Source of the DNA: Flavobacteriales bacterium
GTDB taxonomy: Bacteria; Bacteroidota; Bacteroidia; Flavobacteriales_F; PHOS-HE28
NCBI GenBank assembly: GCA_016702645.1
Contig: JADJDP010000050.1
Span: 1 to 64,000, forward strand
Length of the DNA stretch: 64,000 nt
Direction of reading: 5' to 3'
The notes under the pieces were generated by a model, which had not been told where the DNA came from, did no database searches, and saw nothing but the letters and a program-made list of their open reading frames with translations. A program made the position numbers and the translations under genes. Below are positions 11,217 through 20,576 of the stretch, piece by piece; the first letter of the stretch is position 1, and each line of letters starts with the position of its first letter.

Positions 11217-12868
11217 GGAGCGGGAACGGTGGCCCTACCAAAAGCAACTGGTTGCCAGGCATCGCTGGAATCCGGAAGTGACGGTGCCGCACCGTAATCC
11301 AATTTCCAGGTGTGGTCGTCCATCGGGACCGATCGGTGGTACCGAGTGTTCCGGGGCCGCAGCACGACCGACCAACGCGCGTTGCCGCGTTCCACGATCA
11401 AACCTGAGATCTGAGGGTATGCGGGGTCCACGAAATGTTGGAGACTATTTGCTTCCGGTCCCGCGAACAATGCGCATTGGTAGGCGGCCGATCTCGAGCT
11501 ATGCACGGCGATGATCTTGTCTTGCCCGTAACGCTCGATCGCCAAACGCAAGTGCTCACGGTAGGCGCTGTAGTTGTTTGGTTCGATGGCTCGTGATGTC
11601 CGAACAGTGAACTCCATCAACAACTGCCCCGCGAAGAACGCTACGACAACCACGACCTTGGCATTCCCGAGCATACCGGACCCGGATCGGAGTTGTGCGA
11701 TGGCCGCACCCAACAACAACGCTCCATAGGGTGCAGCGAACACGGCATAATGTGGCTGGAACGAGACGGTATGGCCGGATATGACCGCCAGTGCGGTGGC
11801 GTAGCACATGGACGAGAACAGCAGGATGCACAAGCTCAGTAGGATCCTGCGGTCGGCGATCTCCTTGGCCCGAACGATGGAGGCGACAAGGAGAGCGCCG
11901 GGTATCAAAAGCAATAGTGCCAAAACCCGCAGCCGCACACCCAAGAACTGACCACTGTTCCCGATGGTCCACAACAATTGACGCGCCCAACCCTCCGCGA
12001 TCGTTCGCAGGTCCGTGGCAGTGAAGAACGAACCGGTAGAAGGGTTGATGTTCACTTGGTCCACGTAGTACTGGTTGTACAGCCGCATCTGCTCCAATCC
12101 TTCACCCCTGCAGCCGCCATCCAGACCATGAAGAGCACCAGCGCCAGTAAGCCGCCGGAAAGGATCCGCAGAATGCTCTTCAAAGGTGTTCCAAGTATCA
12201 ACGCGATGATGGGGTGAACGAGGAACACATAGCACGTGGAATAGTGGCTGAGCATGGAGGCCAGAACGAGCGCAGCGTAAGCCAGGATGGTCCATGTGCC
12301 GGGTCGCTCGGAACGGAGCATCCGAAAAAGCAGGGTGGTGGCCCATAGCGATAGGAACAGTGCGAGCATGTAGGACCGCACTTGCTGTGACTGCCCGATG
12401 TAAATCGGTGAAGCTGTCATGAGCGCAGCTGAGATCAACGCTGCCAGGTCATCACGGAAAAGTTCGCGTGAAAGACGGTGCGTCATGAAAATGGCGAGCA
12501 ACGCGAATAGCACCGATAGCGAGCGCAGGGCCAAGGGGGTGTTCCCGAACAGCAAGGACCAGCAGTGGAGCAAAAGAACATAGAGCGATCCGTTGCCGCT
12601 GTCGATGAAAACACAGGCGCGTATCGCGTTCGCAGCGGTGTTGAAAGCAGGAAGGTCCGCCTTGGTGAAACCCTGCTCGGGTGCGTTACCGACGTAATTC
12701 AATCCGTTCGCCTCGAACATCGAGTTGGCCTCGTCGTGCCAGAGCTCGAGCGCATCGATATGATGCATGCGGAAAGCCGCCGCCAATAGAACAAGTCCTG
12801 CCAGAACCCAAGGCGAGGCTGCCCAGCGGCGCTCGCGATCATGGTAGGAAGTTGAAGGCCCGGATCAT
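11213..12868 (-). CDS. GT39-like integral membrane glycosyltransferase (two frameshifts)
   Basis: A multi-pass membrane enzyme expected to use a lipid-linked sugar donor. The N-terminal transmembrane helix (ASPWVLAGLVLLAAAFRM) is followed by ALELWHDEANS, whose acidic residues are typical of the first periplasmic loop of GT-C enzymes. More than eight hydrophobic segments follow, and a soluble C-terminal domain ends AWQPVAFGRATVPAP. The frame breaks near 12105 (MAAAG then GLEQMRLYNQYYVDQ) and near 12843. With both corrected the start is ATG 12868, and the product is about 550 residues. First gene of the glycan operon with the epimerase and GT2. Confidence 0.7.
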
Positions 12869-13138
12869 GTGCGAATTCAAACTGTTGAAAGGACGGGGCT
12901 CAACCTAACCGGTTGCTCTACACGTTCCCTAAATCGGCCTTTGCGAATGTTCCGACCAACGTGATCCGCTGGACGTGGTCTTCCGAAGATCACTACAAAG
13001 AACAATGCCCCGATCCAATTGGGACATCGTGCTGGATGATGGCAGCTGATTTCTCCCGTTCATCCACGGTGATGTTGTGAAGCAGGATGCGCGATCAAGG
13101 TTCAAGTGATCCCATCCTGCCGTTGCCGATCGCATCCT
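12869..13138 (-). other. Gap with a possible coding remnant
   Basis: These 270 bases contain no complete gene. On the minus strand, one frame reads LLHNITVDEREKSAAIIQHD and another, further on, reads VQRITLVGTFAKADLG. This looks like protein-coding text with a frame change, but I cannot assign it to a family and no start codon with a good context is visible. No promoter motif or hairpin stood out. Confidence 0.3.
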
Positions 13139-14026
13139 TCAGCGGGTGAATGCCGGAGCCACGACCAGTTCCTTGCTTCCTGCCGTGTACACGTAGAATC
13201 CTTCACCGCTCTTGGCCCCGAGCTTTCCGGCGGTCACCATCTGCACGAGCAAGGGACATGGGGCATACTTCGCCTCGCCCAGACCCTCATGCAACACCCG
13301 CATGATCGCCAGGCAGGTGTCCAGTCCAATGAAGTCCGCGAGTTGCAAGGGGCCCATGGGATGCGCCATGCCGAGCTTCATGATCGTGTCGATCTCCTGT
13401 ACGCCTCCAACACCTTGGAAGAGCGTCTGTATGGCCTCGTTGATCATGGGCATGAGGATGCGGTTCGCAACGAAGCCGGCATAGTCGTTCACCGCAACGG
13501 GTGTTTTGCCGATGGCCTTGCTCAGGTCCATCACAGTGCTGGTCACTGCATCGGTGGTGTCGTAGCCGCGGATCACCTCCACCAACTTCATCACAGGCAC
13601 CGGGTTCATGAAGTGCATGCCTATGACCTGCGTTGGACGCTTGGTGGCTGCCGCGATGCGGGTGATGCTGATGCTGCTGGTGTTGGTCGCGAGGATGCAC
13701 GCGGCAGGCGCATGAGCGTCCAGATCGCGGAAGATCTTCAGCTTCAGGTCCACGTTCTCGGTCGCAGCCTCCACGACCAGTTCAGCAGCTTTCACACCTG
13801 CAGCCAGGTCGGTATTGGTGGTGATGTTCCCGAGCGTTGTGGCCTTCTGCTCATCCGTCAGTGTGCCCTTGGCAACCTGACGGTCAAGATTCTTGCTGAT
13901 GGTGGCCAGTCCCTTGTCCAGACCCGCTTGCGCGATGTCCACGAGCGTTACGCGGTGACCGCTTTGTGCGAAAACGTGCGCAATGCCATTGCCCATTTGG
14001 CCGGCACCGATGACAGAAATGTTCAT
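13139..14026 (-). CDS. hbd: 3-hydroxybutyryl-CoA dehydrogenase
   Basis: Interconverts 3-hydroxybutyryl-CoA and acetoacetyl-CoA with NAD(P) in short-chain fatty acid or butyrate metabolism. The N-terminal Rossmann motif is VIGAGQMGNGIAHVFAQSG. The catalytic His lies in IGMHFMNPVPVMKLVEVIRG, and the C-domain shows VNDYAGFVANRILMPMINEA and a FIGLDTCLAIMRVLHEGLG segment. 295 residues, the standard length for the single-function enzyme. It has its own TACATTCG promoter-like motif and follows the sugar transferase gene by 57 bases. Confidence 0.92.
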   Translation of the reverse strand: MNISVIGAGQMGNGIAHVFAQSGHRVTLVDIAQAGLDKGLATISKNLDRQVAKGTLTDEQKATTLGNITTNTDLAAGVKAAELVVEAATENVDLKLKIFRDLDAHAPAACILATNTSSISITRIAAATKRPTQVIGMHFMNPVPVMKLVEVIRGYDTTDAVTSTVMDLSKAIGKTPVAVNDYAGFVANRILMPMINEAIQTLFQGVGGVQEIDTIMKLGMAHPMGPLQLADFIGLDTCLAIMRVLHEGLGEAKYAPCPLLVQMVTAGKLGAKSGEGFYVYTAGSKELVVAPAFTR

Positions 14027-14045
14027 GTTGATGGATCGTGGGCCA

Positions 14046-14053
14046 CGAATGTA
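14046..14053 (-). promoter_or_regulatory. Candidate -7 element TACATTCG for 3-hydroxybutyryl-CoA dehydrogenase
   Basis: Read on the minus strand, the octamer fits TAnnTTTG with one change and ends 19 bases before the ATG at 14026. It lies in the short gap after the sugar transferase gene, so the dehydrogenase can have its own transcript. Confidence 0.4.
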
Positions 14054-14083
14054 ACGGCAGCGGGGAACCGAGATCCAGCGTCC

Positions 14084-15501
14084 CTACTTGCCGTCGCCTT
14101 TCAGGATGATGAGCACCGTGTAGGCGAGTATCTTCAAGTCCACTGCCAGGCTCATGTTCTCGATGTAGAGAATGTCGTACTTCAGTCTGCGTACCATCTG
14201 TTGCACGTTCTCGGCATAACCGAACTTCACCTGCCCCCAACTCGTGATGCCGGGGCGGACCTTGTGCAAGTGCCTGTAGTGCGGTGCGATCTCCGTGATG
14301 GCATCGATGAAGTGCTGCCGCTCCGGACGCGGACCGACCAAGCTCATCTCTCCCTTGAGCACGTTCCAGAACTGTGGCAGCTCGTCCATTCGTGTGCGGC
14401 GCATCCAGCGTCCGATGGGAGTGATCCGCGCATCCGTGGCGCTGCTCAGCTGTGGACCGTTCGCTTCCGCATCACAACCCATGCTGCGGAACTTGATGAT
14501 GCGGAAGGGCCTGCCGTGCTTGCCGATCCGTTCTTGCCGAAAAAAACGGGGCCATCGGAGGAGGTCTTCACGAGCACGGATAGCACAAGGAACATCGGGC
14601 TCAGCGCCAGCAGGGCGATGGCGCTCACGGCCACGTCGACCACCCGCTTCAGCGAGAATTGCCATGCGGGCATGATCTCCGGGTTCACCTCGATCAGCGG
14701 TGTGCCGAAGATGCTGGTCATCTTCACCGAGCCCGAAAGGATATCGTACATGTCCGGTATCACCTTGATCCGTACGCCGGTACCTTCCAGTTCGTTCATG
14801 ATCCGGCTGATATGCTCGTGCTCACCGGAATCAACGGCGATGATCGCCTCTTCCACGTCATGTGCATCGATCACCTGGCGCAACTCGTGCCATTTCCCCA
14901 AGCGCGGCAGGCCAACGGTGGTGAGGAGCTGGTCTCCACCGTTCACGTTCACGAAGCCTATGAAACGGTTGCCGGGCGACTTGCGCATGGCTTCGATCTC
15001 CTGGTGGATCGCCAACGCACGCTCGTTGCCACCGACCAGCACCGTGTTGAAACCGATGCGGCGGCTGTGTACACCGCGCACCGTGCCGCTGGTCAGCAGG
15101 AACCGCAACGGGAAGGTGATCCCGAATTGGAGCACGAAGAGCGCGAGGAACGAGCGGTAGTGGTACTTGGTGCTCGCCACTTGATCGTCCAACAACAGAA
15201 CGAAGAAGATCACGAGCACGCACACCAAGGACACCAGGAGGGTTTGCCCAAGTTCCTTCGTCCGGAAGCGGCGGAAACTGTCGCTGTACCCACCCACCAC
15301 CGTGTACAGCCCGAACCAGAACAGCGGCACCAGCAGAAGTCCCTTGAAATAGTTCGCATCGAAGTTCAACGGCACCTCGTAACCGAACTTGATCGGTTCC
15401 AAGGCCACCTTGCGGTAGGCATAGAACAAGGTCCACGCGAGCGCCGAACCGACCACGTCGGCCAACACGTACTTCGCCACCTGGATCCTGCGGTCCTTCA
15501 T
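14084..15501 (-). CDS. Polyprenyl glycosylphosphotransferase, WcaJ-like (one frameshift)
   Basis: Initiates exopolysaccharide or O-unit synthesis by moving a sugar-1-phosphate onto undecaprenyl phosphate at the inner membrane. The N-terminal half has four or five membrane helices and a CoA-binding-like domain (FNTVLVGGNERALAIHQEI, VIPDMYDILSG). The C-terminal bacterial sugar transferase domain has FRIIKFRSM, RMDELPQFWNVLKGEMSLVGPRPE and KVRPGITSWGQV. The frame breaks at about 14540 in a T run on the coding strand (VFF then RQERIGKHG needs one more T), which fits a homopolymer miscount. About 472 residues corrected. The start overlaps the upstream lipoprotein gene by 4 bases. Confidence 0.85.
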
Positions 15502-16364
15502 CCGTTGATGCGCAGGAATTTGAAATTGTCGAAGTACACCTGCCCTGTGCTCTGCCCGTCAGGCAGGATCGCCTCGATGTAGATGTCGCGTTCGGCGATG
15601 ACCGCATTGAAGGGCGTTGAAAGGTCGATGTGGATCTTGCTCCACGGCATGCTGCCGTTGTCCTTCAGCGTTGGGTTGATGGTCACCCACGGTTCGGCAT
15701 AGGATGTTCCACTGTATGAGTACAGCACACCAATGGTGATCACCACATCATTCCGGTGATCGAGTTCCAGGAAGGTGGGTCCACCGTACGCTTCGAAATC
15801 CTCGTCGGTATGGATGCGTATCCTGCGGTGATCGCTGTCCAACCGGAAACCGCTGCATGGGGTATTGTCCACGAAGAGCACGTCCGGATCGTCTGCTGGG
15901 GTGAACCGCAACAGGGTGGTATCACTATCCTCGGTAACCGTGAATCGGGAAAAGGGGTCCTGCATGTCCTCGATCCAGAACTCCGTCTGTTCGATGTAGG
16001 TCACGGACGGGGCCACCGTAGCGGTGCCTTCACGGGCCAGGGAAGCGCTGCCGGACCAGGAGGTATAGAAGGGATAGCGAAGGCGATCATCGAACATGCC
16101 GTTGCGCTTGATCGCGGGTGCCACTGTTACGGTATGGTCGCCCTCGGCCAGGACCGGTAGCCGGGCCGGCAATTCCCAGACCCCGATCAGGGTCCCGTCC
16201 ACACTGATCCATGCATCGGTGATCTTGCTCGTGGAAGCACCTTGCTCGGGCGTGGTGGTGAGCGTAACAGAAGCCACCTCCAGATACGCCGGTACCTTTT
16301 CGCCCTTGCTGCAAGCCGTCAGGGCGATCGGAAGAAGGAAGATGCCAGGGTAACGTCGGGTCAT
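15498..16364 (-). CDS. Hypothetical lipoprotein
   Basis: The start at 16364 gives a lipoprotein signal (LPIALTACSKGEKVPAYLEV, lipobox LTAC). The mature part is a 288-residue beta-rich protein with no family I recognise. It contains TITD-style segments such as DAWISVDGTLIGVWELPA and ends GQVYFDNFKFLRING. The preference for Asp/Thr and beta strands suggests carbohydrate-binding-like domains. It is translationally coupled (ATGA) to the following sugar transferase, so it may be an envelope accessory of polysaccharide synthesis. That role is inferred from position only. Confidence 0.7.
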   Translation of the reverse strand: MTRRYPGIFLLPIALTACSKGEKVPAYLEVASVTLTTTPEQGASTSKITDAWISVDGTLIGVWELPARLPVLAEGDHTVTVAPAIKRNGMFDDRLRYPFYTSWSGSASLAREGTATVAPSVTYIEQTEFWIEDMQDPFSRFTVTEDSDTTLLRFTPADDPDVLFVDNTPCSGFRLDSDHRRIRIHTDEDFEAYGGPTFLELDHRNDVVITIGVLYSYSGTSYAEPWVTINPTLKDNGSMPWSKIHIDLSTPFNAVIAERDIYIEAILPDGQSTGQVYFDNFKFLRING

Positions 16365-16410
16365 CGTATCAAATCGGCAACGCACAAGGAGGTGGATCAG
16401 TATGTGCGGC

Positions 16411-17398
16411 TCAAGCTTTCTGGATCTCCATGCCTTCCAACACGCGATGGGCGGTTTCCAACGCTGCGACACCATCCGCAAGGGATACGACGGGCTCAGT
16501 GCCGTGGAGGATGCTGAACGCGAAGGCAGCTAGCTCCTCCCGGATAGCATTCGTCTTTGGAACTTCGGGTTTCTCGAAACTGATCTCCCGCGCTCCTTTG
16601 CCCCCCCCCAGATCGATGGTGACAGCGAAGGGATCCGCTTCTCCTTCCACGGGCCGCATGCGCACGATCTCCGTTTCTTTCGTCAGCATATCCACGGCGA
16701 TGTAGGCATCGCGTTGGAAGAACCGGCTCTTCCGCATGTTCTTCAGGCTGATGCGGCTGGCCGTGAGGTTCGCCACACATCCGTTGGCAAAGGCGATCCG
16801 GGCGTTGGCGATGTCAGGGGGTGTCGCTGACCACGGCCACCCCGCTCGCATTCACCTGGGTCACGGGAGAACCGACCACATTGAGCACGATGTCTATGTC
16901 ATGGATCATCAAGTCCAGCACCACGCTCACGTCCGTGCCACGTGGGTTGAATTGAGCCAGCCGGTGCGTTTCGATGAACATGGGGTTGGCGAGGAACGGC
17001 CTTGCCGCTAGAAATGCAGGATTGAAGCGCTCCACATGCCCCACCTGCACCCGCGTACCGGAAGCTTCCGCCGCTACAAGGAGGTCCTGCGCTTCCATCA
17101 AGGTGCTGGTCACCGGTTTCTCGATGAAGGCGTGAAGACCACGTGACAAGGCCTCCAAGGCCAGCGTGTGGTGGGCAAGGGTGGGAGTAACGATATCGAT
17201 CGCCTCCACCTGCTCCATCAGGGCTTCGACACTATTGACAGACGCAATACCGAACTCCGCAGTGATGGCGGCACATTTTTCAGGATGCGGGTCGTGAAAA
17301 CCCACGAGTTGGAATTCCGGGACGGCCAGCAGTTGTTGAACATGGATGCGTCCCAGATGACCTGCTCCGAGCACCCCTATGCGGATCGGTGTGACCAT
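16411..17398 (-). CDS. Gfo/Idh/MocA family oxidoreductase (one frameshift)
   Basis: An NAD(P)-dependent sugar or sugar-nucleotide dehydrogenase-type protein. The N-terminal Rossmann part has IRIGVLGAGHLGRIHVQQL, and the conserved EKPV motif is in HAFIEKPVTSTLMEAQ. The substrate-binding domain follows, with QVGHVERFNPAFLAA and VLDLMIHDIDIVLN. The frame breaks near 16818 in a G run. After it the domain continues with PDIANARIAFANGCVANLTASR and ends LETAHRVLEGMEIQKA. The start is ATG 17398. About 329 residues corrected. In Bacteroidota, relatives sit near lipopolysaccharide genes, and it also neighbours envelope glycan genes here. Confidence 0.82.
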
Positions 17399-17434
17399 GT
17401 GCGATTTGCTGACACCCTGCCTTTGAAGGGGGGC

Positions 17435-17442
17435 CAAAAATA
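17435..17442 (-). promoter_or_regulatory. Candidate -7 element TATTTTTG for the Gfo/Idh/MocA gene
   Basis: On the minus strand the octamer matches TAnnTTTG exactly, 36 bases before the ATG at 17398. It faces the pcm promoter motif in the 85-base divergent gap 17399-17483. Confidence 0.45.
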
Positions 17443-17468
17443 GACCAAGGACCCCGCCGCGCTCCCGG

Positions 17469-17476
17469 TACTTTTG
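17469..17476 (+). promoter_or_regulatory. Candidate -7 element TACTTTTG for pcm
   Basis: An exact TAnnTTTG match ending 7 bases before the pcm ATG at 17484. A start site at the usual distance would leave at most a few untranslated bases. Confidence 0.45.
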
Positions 17477-17483
17477 GCACCCG

Positions 17484-18137
17484 ATGAACGTGGTACAGGA
17501 CAACTATCGCCACCAAGGCATGCGCCGCCGCCTGGTGGAACTATTGAAGGGCCGCGGCATCAAGAACGAACGGGTTTTGGGGGCGATCGGCCAGGTTCCG
17601 CGCCATTTGTTCATCGATGACTCCGCCTTCCTGGAAATGGCCTACGCCGATGTTGCCTTTCCCATTCCCTGTGGCCAAACGATCTCCCAGCCCTATACCG
17701 TGGCGTTCCAAACCGATATGCTCGATCTCGCGCCGGGTTGCAAGGTGCTTGAAGTGGGTACCGGCAGTGGGTATCAAACCGCGGTGCTCGCTGCACTAGG
17801 GGCCAAGGTCTTCAGTATCGAACGGCATCGTCCGTTGTACCTGCAGACCAAGGACCGCCTGGCCCGCTTGGGCTACAAGTCGAACGCGTACCATGGTGAC
17901 GGTTACAAAGGCCTTCCGAAAGAAGCGCCTTTCGATCGTATCCTCGTCACCTGTGGAGCGGCAGCCGTCCCGGACACCTTGGTCGGCCAGTTGAAGATGG
18001 GAGGGAGGATGGTCGTTCCCGTTGGCGAAGGGGACGTGCAACGCATGATGGTCATCGACCGCCGGTCCACCGGGATCATTTCGATCGATCATGGTGCATT
18101 CCGCTTCGTTCCCATGTTGGAGGACAAGACCGGTTAG
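17484..18137 (+). CDS. pcm: Protein-L-isoaspartate O-methyltransferase
   Basis: A SAM-dependent enzyme that methylates L-isoaspartyl residues so that damaged proteins can revert. Family marks are VLGAIGQVPRHLFIDDSAF, PIPCGQTISQPYTVAFQTDM, the SAM loop LEVGTGSGYQTAVLAALGAKV, and YHGDGYKGLPKEAPFDRILVTCGA. 217 residues, full family length, intact frame. Divergent from the Gfo/Idh/MocA gene; each has a promoter-like octamer in the shared gap. Confidence 0.95.
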   Translation: MNVVQDNYRHQGMRRRLVELLKGRGIKNERVLGAIGQVPRHLFIDDSAFLEMAYADVAFPIPCGQTISQPYTVAFQTDMLDLAPGCKVLEVGTGSGYQTAVLAALGAKVFSIERHRPLYLQTKDRLARLGYKSNAYHGDGYKGLPKEAPFDRILVTCGAAAVPDTLVGQLKMGGRMVVPVGEGDVQRMMVIDRRSTGIISIDHGAFRFVPMLEDKTG

Positions 18138-18268
18138 ATGCTGCTCGCGCGCGAACATTATATTGTCGATGAACGCTTCCACGCGATCATGGTCATCACT
18201 GACGCGAGAAAACTAGGTGTTCAACGCCTGGATCGGTCCACTCGTCCGTGTTCCATCAACGATCTTTC

Positions 18269-18300
18269 GTTGACAATGCCAAAGACGGTTTATATGTTTG
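18269..18300 (+). promoter_or_regulatory. Bacteroidota-type promoter (GTTG, 20-base spacer, TATGTTTG)
   Basis: The TATGTTTG at 18293-18300 matches TAnnTTTG, and a GTTG at 18269-18272 lies 20 bases upstream, the usual -33 spacing. A second octamer, TACCTTTG, follows at 18315-18322 with no well-spaced partner. Both precede the outer-membrane protein gene starting at 18359. Confidence 0.5.
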
Positions 18301-18358
18301 CGCCCCTCCGAACCTACCTTTGGTCGGGGTCAAAAAGGACAAAACCAAACCAAACCCA

Positions 18359-19180
18359 ATGAAAAAGACAATACTGTCCGTCGTATTGCTGGGCGTGTGC
18401 TCGATGGCGAGCGCTCAGCTCTCCACCCGGGAGAATCAAGATACCCGGTATAAGTTCGGTGGCCGTCCGGTAGCGGGCGATATGGCCTTGACATTTGGCC
18501 TCACCATCAACAACGCCTCTTTCGGGGATGACGGCGACAGCACCCGCTCCATCTCGGTGTGGAACCGCCTGAGCAGGGGCAACCTGATCACGGGCAAAAA
18601 GTTCGTGAGCGACGATGTGGCCTATCGTGCAGGTATCCGCCTGTACCGTGACAGCCGTTCGGTGAAGGGTGAGTTCGATAGCACTGCCCAGTTGAGCAAC
18701 ATGCTCAGCGAAGCGGAGTTCAAGAGCGCAAGCCGCGAGTACATGTTCGTTCCGGGTATCGAGAAGCATTTTAGCAGCTCGAACATTTTCGACGTGTACA
18801 CCGCTGGTGACCTGTACCTCGGCTTCGGTCGCGACAAGAGCATCAGCAGCACCACCGACCGTCAAGGTCGTACGACGTCCACCACGATGACCACCCCCTA
18901 CACGATCGTGGGTCTGGGCGGTGTGATCGGTGTGAACGTGTTCGTGCTCGACTTGCCCATTTCGTTGGGTGTTGAGTACGGCTTGAGCGCCTTCTGGCAG
19001 CTTGGTGACAAGACCAAGGTGGAAGTGGAAGAAGCCGATGGCGACTCTTACGAGTACTTCACTGTGGCCAACGATCCGTTCGTGGGCGCGCACAGTGGCT
19101 ACAGCAGCGTGAAGCAGAAGTACATGACCATGAACACCAACGATCAGGTGCGCGTGGTGATGAACATTTACTTCAACTAG
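18359..19180 (+). CDS. Outer-membrane beta-barrel protein (hypothetical)
   Basis: The start gives a clear signal peptide (MKKTILSVVLLGVCSMASAQ). Alternating polar and hydrophobic strands follow, typical of a porin-like barrel, for example DMALTFGLTINNASFG, DLYLGFGRDK and VFVLDLPISLGVEYGLSAFW. It ends with the aromatic-terminated strand QVRVVMNIYFN, as expected for outer-membrane insertion. 273 residues. I do not recognise a named family. It is followed 23 bases later by a small lipoprotein gene, and the pair ends in a strong terminator. Confidence 0.75.
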   Translation: MKKTILSVVLLGVCSMASAQLSTRENQDTRYKFGGRPVAGDMALTFGLTINNASFGDDGDSTRSISVWNRLSRGNLITGKKFVSDDVAYRAGIRLYRDSRSVKGEFDSTAQLSNMLSEAEFKSASREYMFVPGIEKHFSSSNIFDVYTAGDLYLGFGRDKSISSTTDRQGRTTSTTMTTPYTIVGLGGVIGVNVFVLDLPISLGVEYGLSAFWQLGDKTKVEVEEADGDSYEYFTVANDPFVGAHSGYSSVKQKYMTMNTNDQVRVVMNIYFN

Positions 19181-19203
19181 AAACTACGTAACCACAAGCA
19201 GCA

Positions 19204-19614
19204 ATGAAGAAGATCAAAGCGATAATCCTGCTGCCACTGGCCGTAGTGCTACTGTTCTCCTCCTGCACGGTTTACACCAAGACCATCGCTGGTACTTCGG
19301 TGGAGACCCAGATACAGTTCCGTATGGAGGACCTGGAGTATATCGGTGATGTGAGCGGCACGGCCACACAGTCGTTCCTGTTCGGGGCTCTCCCGATCGG
19401 CGGCCGCCGCTTCCATGTGGCCAACGTAGGCGGTGGTGGGCTCATCCCCAACAACCGCATGATCAACAATGCACTGTACGATGCCTTGATGCAGCGTGAG
19501 GATGCCGATTTCGTGCTTCCCCTCAGCACCAGCAGCGTACGCGACCAGATGTTCTTGGGCAACCGCACCACGCTCACCGTGCGTGCGAAAGCCTTCCGCA
19601 TCAAGTCGAAGTAA
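19204..19614 (+). CDS. Small lipoprotein of unknown function
   Basis: The lipobox is in LAVVLLFSSCTVYTKT. The mature part contains FRMEDLEYIGDVSGTATQSF, then FGALPIGGRR, and NNALYDALMQREDADFVLPL. This layout (a gene-product-wide search for residue variability, Gly-rich centre, short C-terminal strand) resembles small Bacteroidota lipoproteins of the DUF6567 sort, but I am not certain of that. 136 residues. It probably shares a transcript with the upstream barrel protein. Confidence 0.7.
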   Translation: MKKIKAIILLPLAVVLLFSSCTVYTKTIAGTSVETQIQFRMEDLEYIGDVSGTATQSFLFGALPIGGRRFHVANVGGGGLIPNNRMINNALYDALMQREDADFVLPLSTSSVRDQMFLGNRTTLTVRAKAFRIKSK

Positions 19615-19632
19615 GCTAGATGACCCCAAGGC

Positions 19633-19671
19633 GAAGGCCGCGATCGCAAGATCGCGGCCTTCGTGTTTTTT
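19633..19671 (+). terminator. Rho-independent terminator
   Basis: A perfect 13-base stem (19633-19645 with 19650-19662) closes a GCAA tetraloop and is followed by gtgtttttt. It ends the barrel-protein/lipoprotein transcript. Confidence 0.9.
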
Positions 19672-19678
19672 GTGCGCC

Positions 19679-19686
19679 TACCTTTG
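19679..19686 (+). promoter_or_regulatory. Candidate -7 element TACCTTTG
   Basis: An exact TAnnTTTG match just after the terminator and 40 bases before the lipoprotein start at 19727. No matching -33 element was identified. Confidence 0.35.
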
Positions 19687-19726
19687 GAGCACCTTGTACC
19701 AATAGCCCTTTGCAAGCACGCACCTC

Positions 19727-20566
19727 ATGACCATCCTTTCCCGCTCGCTGCTGCTCCTCGCCACGGTTTCACTGCTCTCCGCTTGCAAGAAGGAGAACGA
19801 TATACCCGTGCTGGTGATAGATCCCACGGAACGCGACATCGATGTGACGTCCGGCCAGGTCATGTCCTTCTTGATCGAGGGGCGCTCGGACAACACGAGC
19901 CTTGCACGCTTGGTCATCACCTCCAAGCGCGGCAACGGGTTCACGACCACGGTGAAGGATTCCACCCTGTCAGGGGAACGCTTCATCTGGGATTGGGAGT
20001 TCCAAGTAGCGCACGCTACAGCGAACTACAACGAACTATACACCTTCACCCTTTTCGATGCGGAGGGGAAGAAGATGTCCACCACGAGAACGCTGTATGT
20101 AACGTTGGGAGAGACCTTGCTCACGGAAACATCGGGGCACCTTTTCTACTCCCGCAATTCAGGCGTTCACCCCGAGTCGGCTTTCGACCTTCAGGACCGG
20201 GTGCAGGTGATCTACACGGCGGATAGCGTACTGCGCGATCTTCAGGACAACCCCGTCAACGGAAGCACCACGGAGCTCAGCCGGTCTTGGATTTCCCCTG
20301 CCGATGGTCGCTTGATACGGTTCAATGGCTTCGACTACGCCAATGCCACGGATATTTCCTTGAAGAACGCTTTCAACACGGGTATCCCGCTGGAGCAGGT
20401 GGACGACATCCAGGTAGGCGATGTGATCCTTTCAAGGCTGGGGAGCCTGCCGGCCAACACCAGCTACTACACGGCAATTCGTATCACCAGCTTGCTGGAT
20501 GATGCCGGAACCGCTGATCAGGACCGGTACGTCTTCAATATGAAGTGGGCGGTCTTCGTGGAGTAG
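19727..20566 (+). CDS. Hypothetical lipoprotein
   Basis: The signal and lipobox are in LLLLATVSLLSACKKENDIP. The mature part has an Ig/PKD-like start (VLVIDPTERDIDVTSGQVMSF) with strand-rich text throughout (FIWDWEFQVAHATANYNELY, LYVTLGETLLTETSGHLFY). It ends YVFNMKWAVFVE. 279 residues, intact. I do not recognise a specific family. It is followed 10 bases later by the NAD(P)H-hydrate repair gene, perhaps on one transcript. Confidence 0.7.
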   Translation: MTILSRSLLLLATVSLLSACKKENDIPVLVIDPTERDIDVTSGQVMSFLIEGRSDNTSLARLVITSKRGNGFTTTVKDSTLSGERFIWDWEFQVAHATANYNELYTFTLFDAEGKKMSTTRTLYVTLGETLLTETSGHLFYSRNSGVHPESAFDLQDRVQVIYTADSVLRDLQDNPVNGSTTELSRSWISPADGRLIRFNGFDYANATDISLKNAFNTGIPLEQVDDIQVGDVILSRLGSLPANTSYYTAIRITSLLDDAGTADQDRYVFNMKWAVFVE

Positions 20567-20576
20567 GGCCACTGCC

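Noticed and set aside
13106..15160. A 684-residue plus-strand reading frame opposite hbd and the sugar transferase gene
   Set aside because: It is the mirror of two clearly homologous minus-strand genes. High GC at third positions leaves long open antisense frames, and its translation is His/Val/Gln-rich without any domain.
18130..18358. A small plus-strand gene in the gap after pcm
   Set aside because: The short frame starting at 18138 overlaps the promoter motifs and has no homologous or compositional support.
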